The notes beneath the pieces were generated by a model. That model did no database searches and was not told where the DNA came from. It saw only the letters and a list, made by a program, of their open reading frames with translations. DNA of 36,791 bases from an uncultured Prevotella sp. Its GTDB lineage: Bacteria; Bacteroidota; Bacteroidia; Bacteroidales; Bacteroidaceae. The position numbers and the translations under genes were made by a program. The DNA is taken from contig CAKPRX010000014.1 of NCBI GenBank assembly GCA_934183135.1, forward strand, positions 1-36,791, given 5' to 3'. This document shows positions 7,886-16,082 of the stretch, one piece after another (position 1 is the stretch's first letter; each line of letters begins with the position of its first letter).

Positions 7886-9376
7886 TTATATTGGTTTGAA
7901 TAGTTTCAGCCAGATACGGCGATAAGCCGCTAACAGGTATCGGCGCACCGGCCGCAGCGACATCCAGACTACGGAGTAGAGGCCCCACTTGAGCCCGTTG
8001 GTACGGTCCAGACGGGTACGGCCCTTACGGTAGAAGCCCACGACAAAGCCTATAACATCCTGACGGCGACAGTGCTCGTTAGTCAGGTTGCCGTCGCCAC
8101 AGAGGGTAACCTCATCGCCCTGGATGCGCACTATACGGTGGAGCACATAGGTGCCTGGCGCCACCTGAGCCAGTACGGCATCGCCCACGGAGAAGTCGCC
8201 AGCCTTGATGAGCAGCCCCTTGTCGCGGTTGTCTTCCAAGAAGGGGCGCATGCTGTTCCCCCGGAGTGGCAAGGTCACGGTATGGCCCTCGGCCAGCAAG
8301 GCGGCCACGTTGGGCAGCAACATGACATTGGGAATGGTCTTACGTTCAGCCTGTATCTGGGGCTGGAGCTCTGAGAAAGTGCGCTTGTGGTGAACGTAAT
8401 ACTGCCACAGGATGCTATAGGGAGCGCGCACATCATCAGTCTGGCTGACGCGGGAGCGCTGGATGCGGTCGCGGTCGGCGTCAAACTGGCGACGCCAGGC
8501 ACGGAAAGCACGCCGGGCACGGACCACGGCCCTGAAATCGCCCCAGCTATGCTGCAACAGCAGCATCTCGATGGCAGCCACGTAGTCTAACAGCCATCGC
8601 ACACGCATCACCCGCCGCAAGTCGCTGTCGGGCAGGTTCTTATAAAGCATGGTGAGGTTGTTACGGAAATTGAGGTAGGTCTTGCGGGGATTGCTCTTGT
8701 TAAGGGTACCCCCACCCACATGGTAGACCCGGCTCTGGGGCACGCAGTAAATAAGGCGGCCTGTAAGGCGCAGACGCCAGCAGAGGTCTATCTCCTCGTT
8801 ATGGGCAAAGAAGCGGCCGTCCAGTCCGCCCGCGTTCCAGTAATCAGCGCTGCGTATGAGCAGGCAGGCTCCCGTGGCCCACTGGATGGGCATAGGGGTG
8901 TCGTACTGGCCTGCATCGTGCTCGACGGTGTCAAAGATACGGCCACGGCAGTAAGGATAACCATAGCGATCTATAAATCCGCCGCAGGCACCAGCGTACT
9001 CAAACTGGCTGTGGTCGGCCATAGAGAGCAGTTTGGGCTGACAGGCAGCCACGCGGGGGGTCTGATCCATGAAGAGCAGCAGGGGGCGAAGCCAGTGAGG
9101 CGTAACCTGGACATCGGAGTTAAGAAGCAGATAGTACTCGGCCTCTATCTGACCGAGGGCCTTATTATAGCCCTCCGCGAAACCATAATTATTATCAAGG
9201 ACGATGAGCCGGACCTGCGGAAAATGGTTACGGAGCAGGACGAGCGAATCGTCGGTCGACGCATTATCAGCCACATAGACAGCACAGTCTGCAGGCACCT
9301 CGGCCATGACCGATGGCAGATAGCGTTCGAGCATCTGCCTGCCGTTCCAGTTGAGTATTACAATGGCAAGTTTCAT
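7886..9376 (-). CDS. Fusion of family 2 glycosyltransferase and S24/S26-type peptidase domain
   Basis: The 496-aa frame is continuous. Residues 1-250 are a GT2 glycosyltransferase of the rhamnosyltransferase-like kind: VILNWNGR (6-13), ADNASTDDS (36-44), LLNSD (84-88, DxD position) and NEEIDLCWR (193-201). Residues 345-455 resemble an S24/S26 signal-peptidase-like domain: LRGNSMRPFL with Ser375, then GDAVLA, VLHRIVRIQGD with His413, and CGDGN. His in place of the bacterial Lys resembles the Ser-His dyad of SipW/ER-type signal peptidases. No strong hydrophobic anchor precedes it; a basic, weakly hydrophobic C terminus may contact the membrane. It overlaps mtaB by 4 bp and precedes the PqqD-like gene by 9 bp. 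In relatives these domains are usually separate genes as far as I recall, so fusion or lost stop codon should be confirmed. Confidence 0.85.
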   Translation of the reverse strand: MKLAIVILNWNGRQMLERYLPSVMAEVPADCAVYVADNASTDDSLVLLRNHFPQVRLIVLDNNYGFAEGYNKALGQIEAEYYLLLNSDVQVTPHWLRPLLLFMDQTPRVAACQPKLLSMADHSQFEYAGACGGFIDRYGYPYCRGRIFDTVEHDAGQYDTPMPIQWATGACLLIRSADYWNAGGLDGRFFAHNEEIDLCWRLRLTGRLIYCVPQSRVYHVGGGTLNKSNPRKTYLNFRNNLTMLYKNLPDSDLRRVMRVRWLLDYVAAIEMLLLQHSWGDFRAVVRARRAFRAWRRQFDADRDRIQRSRVSQTDDVRAPYSILWQYYVHHKRTFSELQPQIQAERKTIPNVMLLPNVAALLAEGHTVTLPLRGNSMRPFLEDNRDKGLLIKAGDFSVGDAVLAQVAPGTYVLHRIVRIQGDEVTLCGDGNLTNEHCRRQDVIGFVVGFYRKGRTRLDRTNGLKWGLYSVVWMSLRPVRRYLLAAYRRIWLKLFKPI

Positions 9377-10713
9377 AGTAGCGTGGCCCGCAGGGCCGTT
9401 TTATCGTGGTTGAAGTCGCCGAGGCGCACCCGCAACAGTTGGTTATCGTATTCCTCGCGTGCCTGGGCCGGTGAGAGTTCTACCCGGATATAGTTGCGGG
9501 TAAACCCATGCATCATACGGCCACGGGTGGCCCGCTCGAAGAGTACTTCGGCCTCAGACCCTATGTAACGGCTATAGAAGTCGTGGGTCTTCTCGGTACT
9601 AAGTTCCAGCAGCCGGTTACAGCGAACATGCTTTTCGCGCTCGTCAACCACATAGGGGATGGCGAGGGCCGATGTGCCTGGACGCTCTGAGTACGGAAAG
9701 ACATGCAACTGGGTAACATCCAGGCTACGGAGGAAGTCGTAACACTCCTCGAAATGCTCGGGGTGCTCGCCGCGACAACCCACCATCACGTCGACGCCAA
9801 TAAAGGCATCGGGCATCAATGCTTTGATGAGCTTTATCTTATGGGCAAAAAGCGCCTTGTCGTAACGGCGGTGCATAAGACGCAACACATGGTCGGAACC
9901 GCTCTGAAGGGGTATATGGAAGTGAGGCATAAAGGCACGGCTGTGTGCACAGTAGTCGATAAGGGCATCGTCAAGCAGGTCGGGTTCCAGACTGGATATA
10001 CGGAAACGGCTAATGCCCCGCACGCCATCAAGGGCACGAACCAGGTCAATAAAGCGCTCGCCCGTACTACGCCCAAAATCACCGATATTGACACCTGTAA
10101 GCACTATCTCCTTGCCACCCTCGGCAGCGGCACGCTCAGCCTGCTCTACCAGCGAACTGATAGACGGATTACGAGAGAAGCCACGGGCATAAGGAATGGT
10201 ACAGTAGGTACAGAAGTAGTTGCAGCCATCCTGTACTTTAAGGAAATAACGGGTACGGTTACCCCGCGAACACGAGGGTTGGAAGGTACGTATCTCCTTG
10301 GTCTTTACAGAATGGAAACGATGTAGATGGCTCTCGCTGTCACGGTTAGCCCACGCATCGGAGAGGTACTGTATCAAATGGGCTTTCTCATTACTGCCCA
10401 AAACCAGGTCGACCCCGTCTATCTGAGACACTTTCTCGGACTCCAACTGAGCATAGCAACCTGTAACGACAACAAAGGCTCCTGGGTTCTCGCGTACCAT
10501 ACGCCGTATGGCCGTCCGGCACTTACGGTCGGCCACCTCGGTTACCGAACAGGTGTTAATCAGGCAGATATCGGCCTGCTCTCCTTCTGTCACAGTAATA
10601 ACCCCCATCTCCTGAAGCATCTTGCCAAAGGTAGAGGTTTCTGAAAAATTTAGTTTACACCCCAGGGTATAATAAGCGGCTTTCTTTCCTTGAAAAGCTG
10701 ATGTATCTATCAT
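9373..10713 (-). CDS. mtaB: tRNA (t6A37) methylthiotransferase MtaB
   Basis: MtaB is a radical SAM enzyme that adds a methylthio group to N6-threonylcarbamoyladenosine at tRNA position 37 (ms2t6A). The 446-aa protein has the three N-terminal cysteines of the UPF0004 domain (TLGCKLNFSE, NTCSVT, VTGCYAQ) and the radical SAM CNYFCTYC motif, which binds the 4Fe-4S cluster. The C-terminal part is compatible with a TRAM-like domain. The start at ATG 10713 is preferred over an in-frame TTG at 10719. A consensus promoter lies about 80 bp upstream, and the leader between them can fold. It heads an operon with the GT2/S26 fusion and the PqqD-like gene. Confidence 0.95.
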   Translation of the reverse strand: MIDTSAFQGKKAAYYTLGCKLNFSETSTFGKMLQEMGVITVTEGEQADICLINTCSVTEVADRKCRTAIRRMVRENPGAFVVVTGCYAQLESEKVSQIDGVDLVLGSNEKAHLIQYLSDAWANRDSESHLHRFHSVKTKEIRTFQPSCSRGNRTRYFLKVQDGCNYFCTYCTIPYARGFSRNPSISSLVEQAERAAAEGGKEIVLTGVNIGDFGRSTGERFIDLVRALDGVRGISRFRISSLEPDLLDDALIDYCAHSRAFMPHFHIPLQSGSDHVLRLMHRRYDKALFAHKIKLIKALMPDAFIGVDVMVGCRGEHPEHFEECYDFLRSLDVTQLHVFPYSERPGTSALAIPYVVDEREKHVRCNRLLELSTEKTHDFYSRYIGSEAEVLFERATRGRMMHGFTRNYIRVELSPAQAREEYDNQLLRVRLGDFNHDKTALRATLL

Positions 10714-10731
10714 TCTCAATATATATTATAT

Positions 10732-10791
10732 GAAGATAGGTGTAACCAATGGTCAGACAGTGACCACAAAGGCCCCTATCACCCTATCTTC
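10732..10791 (-). promoter_or_regulatory. Structured leader of mtaB
   Basis: On the minus strand GAAGATAGG (10791-10783) can pair with CCTATCTTC (10740-10732). Inside it GGTCA pairs with TGACC around a 5-base loop (10751-10765). The element fills nearly all of the untranslated leader from the promoter to just before the start codon. No known riboswitch is recognised. Confidence 0.4.
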
Positions 10792-10793
10792 TG

Positions 10794-10824
10794 CAAAGTT
10801 AGTGCATACCGAAGACAGAGCAAA
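10794..10824 (-). promoter_or_regulatory. Consensus promoter of the mtaB operon
   Basis: Minus strand TTTG (10824-10821), a 19-base spacer and TAACTTTG (10801-10794) match the Bacteroidetes consensus. Predicted transcript start is near 10787, giving a leader of about 74 nt. Confidence 0.85.
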
Positions 10825-11223
10825 GTAAATGACGAAGTTTTTTATAGTTTGCTCGGCTGAGGTGAAGTGAGCCTTATCCCTTATAGCCCTTGCCTGAGCA
10901 GAACCAGAGCCAACCGCCATGCCCCTATATATATAATAAGGTATAACTTCTGATAACCGCGATATCTCCTGTCACCATCCCACTCCATCTCTTTACCGAC
11001 ACATATACATGAGATGGTGGCCACACATGCCATGGGCACTATCTCCTTTCCAATAGCCACCAACGTATTTTTGCCCCGTTGCAACTGCCCATTTTCCTAC
11101 AGCTGTCAATCTTTAACCTTTATTCACAATCTAAAAAGCACTGATTGACAATCAGTTTCAAAAAAGTTACAGTTAGACCTAAAAAAAATCGCTAAAAAAT
11201 GAACGGCGTATTAAAAAAATACT
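10825..11223. other. Intergenic region, no gene seen
   Basis: Between the mtaB promoter and the lipoprotein promoter box I see no convincing gene. The last 120 bp are strongly AT-rich, as expected upstream of a strong promoter. A 67-codon frame on the minus strand (10881-11084) lacks a promoter, family resemblance or plausible composition and is not called. Confidence 0.6.
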
Positions 11224-11231
11224 TACCTTTG
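11224..11231 (+). promoter_or_regulatory. TAnnTTTG box of the small lipoprotein gene
   Basis: TACCTTTG matches the -7 consensus exactly. There is no clear TTTG 19-21 bases upstream; the region there is A-rich. Predicted start of transcription is about 11238, giving a leader of about 45 nt. Confidence 0.65.
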
Positions 11232-11282
11232 CAGTGTTTTAATAAACAAATGATTGTTTTACAGATTTAAAAAGCAAAGAAA

Positions 11283-11450
11283 ATGAAGAAATTAGTTTTG
11301 ATGTTCGCTGCTATCGCAGCTATCTCTTTCGCATCTTGTGGTAACAAAACAGCTGAGCCCGCTGCTAACGCTGACTCTGACACCACTGTAACTGTTGACA
11401 GCGCTGCTGCTGACACTGCTGCTACTGATACTGCTGCTGTAGCTCAGTAA
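11283..11450 (+). CDS. Small Ala/Asp/Thr-rich lipoprotein (55 aa)
   Basis: The 55-residue product starts MKKLVLMFAAIAAISFASC. This is a lipoprotein signal with lipobox FASC and acylated Cys19. The mature part is only 37 residues, rich in Ala, Asp and Thr with no fold expected (ADSDTTVTVDSAAADTAATD). Asn, not Asp, does not follow the cysteine directly; the residue after it is Gly. It has an AT-rich promoter region with an exact TAnnTTTG box and a very strong terminator, which suggests abundant expression as a single-gene unit. Similar short MKK...SCGN lipoproteins are common in Bacteroidales, but their function is not known to me. The gene is below usual ORF length cut-offs and easily missed. 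Confidence 0.85.
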   Translation: MKKLVLMFAAIAAISFASCGNKTAEPAANADSDTTVTVDSAAADTAATDTAAVAQ

Positions 11451-11474
11451 TTTAGTACGAACAGAAAAGAGACT

Positions 11475-11508
11475 GCCGTCTGGAACCAAGTTCCAGACGG
11501 CTTTTTTT
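11475..11508 (+). terminator. Strong terminator of the small lipoprotein gene
   Basis: GCCGTCTGGAAC (11475-11486) pairs perfectly with 11490-11501 around a 3-base loop CAA, followed by seven T. It is a textbook intrinsic terminator. Confidence 0.95.
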
Positions 11509-11683
11509 GTTCCTATACATCACGTAGAGACTCCGGCTACTGCCGCAATCAAAACAAATGGACCGGCAGATATTGGCGATTGGCACCAGCGTGCTTCGCG
11601 AATGATAGAAGTAAACAGAGAATGTGATGGGGTACTCTCGGCTGGCGCCAGAGAGAACCTGAGAAGGAGCCTGATACACGGAG

Positions 11684-11722
11684 AAAAAATGAGGCAGACT
11701 GCAAGTCATGTGCAGTCTGCCT
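11684..11722 (-). terminator. Terminator of the carAB transcript
   Basis: AGGCAGACTGCA and its complement (11692-11703 and 11711-11722) form a perfect 12-bp stem with a 7-base loop. On the minus strand the stem is followed two bases later by six T (11689-11684). It lies 29 bp after the carB stop. The stretch between this and the lipoprotein terminator (11509-11683) shows nothing I can name. Confidence 0.9.
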
Positions 11723-11751
11723 TATCTGCTATATAGAGTATGGGGCGAATT

Positions 11752-14700
11752 TTACTTATACTCATCCCATGACTTGATGTCAACATCATCCAACTTCAAG
11801 GTACAGAAAGCATGGATGAAAGCACTGGCCAGACGGCTGTTGGTTATCAGTGGGATATTCAAGTCAATGGCTGTACGGCGAATCTTGTACCCGTTAGTCA
11901 GCTCGTGCTGTGTCAGATCTTTGGGAATATTCACAACCATATCAATCTTATGCTCATGCATCAGAGTAAGGGCCTGAGGCTCCTTGCCCTCATCCGAAGG
12001 CCAGTACACCATGGTATTGGCCACTCCATTGTCCGACAGATACCTGGATGTACCGCCTGTTGCATAGAGCTCGTAACCATGTTCCCTTAGAGTCTTGGCC
12101 GTCTCTAACAGTTCGGCCTTCTGCTTGGCACCACCCGTAGAAAGCAGTACGGTATGCTTAGGTATGCGGTGACCCACGCTGAGCATCGCCTTGAGCAGGG
12201 CCTGGTTAGTATCGTCGCCCAGGCAACCCACCTCACCTGTAGAACTCATGTCGACACCCAAGACAGGGTCGGCCTTCTGCAGGCGGTTGAACGAGAACTG
12301 GCTGGCCTTGATGCCCACGTAGTCCAAGTCAAAGAGATTTTTCTTGGGTTTCTCTACGGGAAGGCCCAACATAACCTTGGTGGCCAGTTCGATAAGGTTG
12401 AGCTTAAGAACCTTGCTCACGAACGGGAAGGAGCGCGACGCACGCAGATTACACTCAATGACCAGGATGTCATTGTCGCGCGCCATAAACTGAATGTTGA
12501 ACGGCCCATTGATATGCAGCGCTGCGGCTATCTCCCTGCTGACACGCTTGATACGGCGAACCGTCTCGACATACAGTTTCTGTGGCGGGAACTGGATAGT
12601 GGCGTCGCCCGAATGTACACCGGCAAACTCTATATGCTCGCTGATGGCATAGGCCAATATCTCGCCATTCTTGGCGACAGCATCCATTTCTATCTCCTTG
12701 GCATGCTCAATGAATTTGGATACCACGACGGGATGGTCTTCGCTCACATTGGCTGCCAGCTGGAGGAACTTCTTCAGCTCTTCCTCATTGGAGCACACAT
12801 TCATGGCCGCGCCCGACAACACGTATGAGGGACGTACCAGCACGGGGAAACCTACCCTGTCGACAAACTTGCCGATGTCCTCCATGCTGGTAAGGGCGCT
12901 CCACTCTGGCTGGTTGATACCCCTGGCAGTAAGCATGGCCGAGAACTTGGCCCTGTCTTCGGCATTGTCAATATCCTTGGCCGAGGTTCCCAAGATAGGC
13001 ACATTCTCCTGATCCAGCCACATGGCCAGATTGTTAGGTATCTGCCCACCTGTAGAAACGACAACACCATGGGGATTTTCCATTTCGATAATATCAAGCA
13101 CGCGCTCGAATGTAAGCTCATCGAAATAGAGACGGTCGCACATATCGTAGTCTGTAGATACCGTCTCGGGGTTATAGTTAATCATAATAGAACGGTAACC
13201 CTCGCGGCGGATGGTGTTCAGAGCCTGAACGCCGCACCAGTCAAACTCTACCGAGCTACCGATACGGTAAGCACCAGACCCCAGAACGATAACCGAACGC
13301 TTGTCATTAGAGAATGAGACATCGGAAGCCACACCAGCATAAGTGACATACAGATAGTTGGTCTGGGCGGGATACTCGGCAGCCAGCGTGTCTATCTGTT
13401 TGACCACAGGCAGGATGCCGTAGTTCTTACGCAGACTGCGCACCACCATCGTGGCCTTGTGCATGTTGCCTATCTCGGCCTCAAGCCCGATGGCACGGGC
13501 TATCTGGAAGTCAGTAAATCCGTAGACCTTAGCCGTGCGGAGCAGCTCCTTGTCCAAGGTGTTGACGTTACATCCTTTCAGTTCCTCGTCAATATCTATA
13601 ATATGCTTCAGTTTGTCCAGGAACCACTTATCTATCTTGGTCAGATTATGAATCTGGTCTACGGTGTAGCCCTTGTGCATGGCCTTGGATATAACGAATA
13701 CTCGCTTGTCGGTGGGTTCCCTCAGAGCCTCGTCAATGTTGGGTATCTCGAGTTCCTTGTTTTCCACGAAACCGTGCATGCCCTGCCCTATCATGCGCAA
13801 GCCTTTCTGTATGGCTTCCTCGAAGTTTCGGCCGATGGCCATCACCTCTCCTACCGACTTCATGCTGGATCCCAGCTCCTTGTCGACACCGCGGAACTTA
13901 GACAAGTCCCACCGGGGTATCTTGCAGACCACGTAGTCGAGTGCCGGCTCAAAGAAAGCACTCGTAGTCTTGGTCACCGAGTTTTTCAGTTCGAACAGGC
14001 CATACCCCATACCCAACTTGGCAGCCACAAAGGCCAACGGGTAACCCGTGGCCTTGGAGGCCAGCGCCGAGGAGCGGCTCAACCGGGCGTTAACCTCGAT
14101 GACGCGATAGTCCTCGCTGGCTGGGTCGAAGGCATACTGTACATTGCACTCGCCCACGATACCTATATGGCGGATAATCTTGATGGACAGCGCGCGCAAC
14201 TTATGATACTCACTATTGGTGAGGGTCTGCGACGGAGCGATAACGATAGACTCACCTGTATGGATGCCCAGCGGGTCAAAGTTCTCCATGTTACAGACCG
14301 TGATACAGTTGTCGAAGCGGTCGCGAACGACCTCGTATTCTATCTCTTTCCATCCTTTAAGGCTCTTCTCGACCAATACTTGAGGCGAGAAAGAGAAAGC
14401 CTTCTCGGCCAGGCGGTTCAGTTCGTCCTCGTTGTCGGCAAAACCACTACCGAGACCACCCAGGGCATAGGCGGCACGGATGATAACCGGATAACCCAGG
14501 TCGGCAGCCGCGCGGCGCACCTGCTCGATATTCTCACAAGCCTCGCTGTTGATGGTCTTGACATCTATCTCGTTGAGCTTCTCCACAAAGAGCTCGCGGT
14601 CCTCAGTATCCATGATGGCCTGGACAGGAGTACCCAGCACGCGTACGTTATATTTTTCGAGTACACCACTCTGGTAGAGTTCTACGCCACAGTTAAGGGC

Positions 14701-14979
14701 GGTCTGACCGCCAAAGCTGAGCAGGATGCCATCAGGACGTTCCTTCTCGATGACCCGCTCTACGAAATAAGGCTGAACGGGCAGGAAATATATCTGGTCA
14801 GCCACACCCTCTGAGGTCTGTACGGTGGCAATGTTGGGGTTGATAAGGACCGTCTCCACTCCCTCCTCGCGCAGAGCCTTCAGGGCCTGTGAGCCTGAGT
14901 AGTCGAACTCGCCAGCCTCACCGATTTTCAATGCGCCGGAACCCAGCAGCAACACTTTCTTTATGCTTTCATCCTTCAT
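11752..14979 (-). CDS. carB: Carbamoyl-phosphate synthase large subunit
   Basis: CarB makes carbamoyl phosphate from bicarbonate, ATP and ammonia supplied by CarA, for pyrimidine and arginine synthesis. At 1075 aa it is full length. It has two homologous ATP-grasp halves: the first starts KKVLLLGSGALKIGEAGEFDYSG and carries NARLSRSSALASKATG; the second starts SVIVLGSGAYRIGSSVEFDW and carries ECNLRASRSFPFVSK. The C-terminal MGS-like domain (from about residue 930, STGGAKQKAELLE onward) is the usual site for allosteric control. It follows carA by 9 bp and ends at a strong terminator. Confidence 0.98.
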   Translation of the reverse strand: MKDESIKKVLLLGSGALKIGEAGEFDYSGSQALKALREEGVETVLINPNIATVQTSEGVADQIYFLPVQPYFVERVIEKERPDGILLSFGGQTALNCGVELYQSGVLEKYNVRVLGTPVQAIMDTEDRELFVEKLNEIDVKTINSEACENIEQVRRAAADLGYPVIIRAAYALGGLGSGFADNEDELNRLAEKAFSFSPQVLVEKSLKGWKEIEYEVVRDRFDNCITVCNMENFDPLGIHTGESIVIAPSQTLTNSEYHKLRALSIKIIRHIGIVGECNVQYAFDPASEDYRVIEVNARLSRSSALASKATGYPLAFVAAKLGMGYGLFELKNSVTKTTSAFFEPALDYVVCKIPRWDLSKFRGVDKELGSSMKSVGEVMAIGRNFEEAIQKGLRMIGQGMHGFVENKELEIPNIDEALREPTDKRVFVISKAMHKGYTVDQIHNLTKIDKWFLDKLKHIIDIDEELKGCNVNTLDKELLRTAKVYGFTDFQIARAIGLEAEIGNMHKATMVVRSLRKNYGILPVVKQIDTLAAEYPAQTNYLYVTYAGVASDVSFSNDKRSVIVLGSGAYRIGSSVEFDWCGVQALNTIRREGYRSIMINYNPETVSTDYDMCDRLYFDELTFERVLDIIEMENPHGVVVSTGGQIPNNLAMWLDQENVPILGTSAKDIDNAEDRAKFSAMLTARGINQPEWSALTSMEDIGKFVDRVGFPVLVRPSYVLSGAAMNVCSNEEELKKFLQLAANVSEDHPVVVSKFIEHAKEIEMDAVAKNGEILAYAISEHIEFAGVHSGDATIQFPPQKLYVETVRRIKRVSREIAAALHINGPFNIQFMARDNDILVIECNLRASRSFPFVSKVLKLNLIELATKVMLGLPVEKPKKNLFDLDYVGIKASQFSFNRLQKADPVLGVDMSSTGEVGCLGDDTNQALLKAMLSVGHRIPKHTVLLSTGGAKQKAELLETAKTLREHGYELYATGGTSRYLSDNGVANTMVYWPSDEGKEPQALTLMHEHKIDMVVNIPKDLTQHELTNGYKIRRTAIDLNIPLITNSRLASAFIHAFCTLKLDDVDIKSWDEYK

Positions 14980-14988
14980 GATGTATCT

Positions 14989-16068
14989 TTACTTAATTAA
15001 TGTGTCTACAAATCTGTCAAACATGAACTCAGTATCAACGGGACCAGAGCAGGCCTCGGGGTGGAACTGGCTGCTGAACCAGGGATTGGTCTTATGGCGG
15101 ATGCCCTCGTTAGAGCCATCGTTCATATTGACGAACAGTTCCTCCCAGTCAGAGCCCAGGGTCTTGGCATTGACGGCATAGCCATGGTTCTGGCTTGTCA
15201 CGTAGCACTTGTTGGTACCCACCATACGCACGGGCTGGTTATGCGAGCGGTGGCCGTACTTGAGCTTATAGATGGTGGCGCCAGCAGCCTTGCCCAGCAG
15301 CTGGTTGCCCATACAGATACCACAGATGGGCTTACGCGAAGCGCTCATCTGCTTCTGGATAATCCTGACAGCAGCCTCGCAGGTATCGGGGTCGCCAGGG
15401 CCGTTGGCCAGGAACAAACCGTCGAAGTCCATATCAGTATAGTCATAGTTCCAGGGCACCCGTATCACCTCGACCCCACGGTTAATGAGACACCGGATGA
15501 TGTTGGCCTTCACACCGCAGTCGACCAGCACTACCTTCTTGCCGGCACCTTCGTTGTACCGGATAATCTGCTTGCAGCTCACCTTGTCGACGAAGTTGAC
15601 TCCCTCATAGTGGGCCTCGGGGATATTATCGGGCTCATCGTCAAAGATTATCCTGCCCATCATTACACCATGCTCGCGCAGCACCTTGGTAAGCTCGCGC
15701 GTGTCAATGCCCGTAATGCCGGGCACATGCTCGCGCTTGAGCCAGTCGGCCAGACTCTCTACGGCGTTCCAGTGCGAATACCGCTCACTATAGTCGGCCA
15801 CGATGATGGCCGAGGCATAGATACGGTCGCTCTCCATAAAGGTGGGAATACCATTGGGCTCAATTGTAAACGGCGGCACTCCGTAATTTCCGACCAGCGG
15901 AAATGTCAGTACCATTAACTGTCCTGCATACGACGGATCGGTCAGGCTCTCGGGGTAACCCATCATGGCCGTGTTAAACACCACTTCGCCAGCGATGGGC
16001 TTCTCGTAGCCAAAGGATTTTCCATGGAATTTCGTACCGTCTGATAAGACTAATGTTACACTTCTCAT
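14989..16068 (-). CDS. carA: Carbamoyl-phosphate synthase small (glutaminase) subunit
   Basis: CarA hydrolyses glutamine and channels ammonia to CarB. The 359-aa protein has the N-terminal CPSase small-chain domain (LVLSDGTKFHGKSFG, GEVVFNTAMMGYPESLTDPSY) and a class I glutamine amidotransferase domain. The nucleophile lies in CGICMGNQLLG near residue 250; the His/Glu pair lies in SQFHPEACSGP near the C terminus. FLANGPGDP is also present. It is followed by carB after 9 bp and preceded by the PurF-like gene, 14 bp away, so the three share a transcript. Confidence 0.98.
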   Translation of the reverse strand: MRSVTLVLSDGTKFHGKSFGYEKPIAGEVVFNTAMMGYPESLTDPSYAGQLMVLTFPLVGNYGVPPFTIEPNGIPTFMESDRIYASAIIVADYSERYSHWNAVESLADWLKREHVPGITGIDTRELTKVLREHGVMMGRIIFDDEPDNIPEAHYEGVNFVDKVSCKQIIRYNEGAGKKVVLVDCGVKANIIRCLINRGVEVIRVPWNYDYTDMDFDGLFLANGPGDPDTCEAAVRIIQKQMSASRKPICGICMGNQLLGKAAGATIYKLKYGHRSHNQPVRMVGTNKCYVTSQNHGYAVNAKTLGSDWEELFVNMNDGSNEGIRHKTNPWFSSQFHPEACSGPVDTEFMFDRFVDTLIK

Positions 16069-16082
16069 TATCTCTTGGTTTG

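Noticed and set aside
10926..10945. AT-rich TATAATAAGGT-like stretch resembling ones at 25920 and 31918
   Set aside because: The shared piece is short and low in complexity, and one copy lies inside comEC coding sequence; likely coincidence.
10881..11084. 67-codon minus-strand frame in the intergenic region
   Set aside because: No promoter box, no ribosome site and odd composition; probably chance.
11452..11709. 85-codon minus-strand frame between two terminators
   Set aside because: It runs through both terminator hairpins and has no promoter or recognisable motif.
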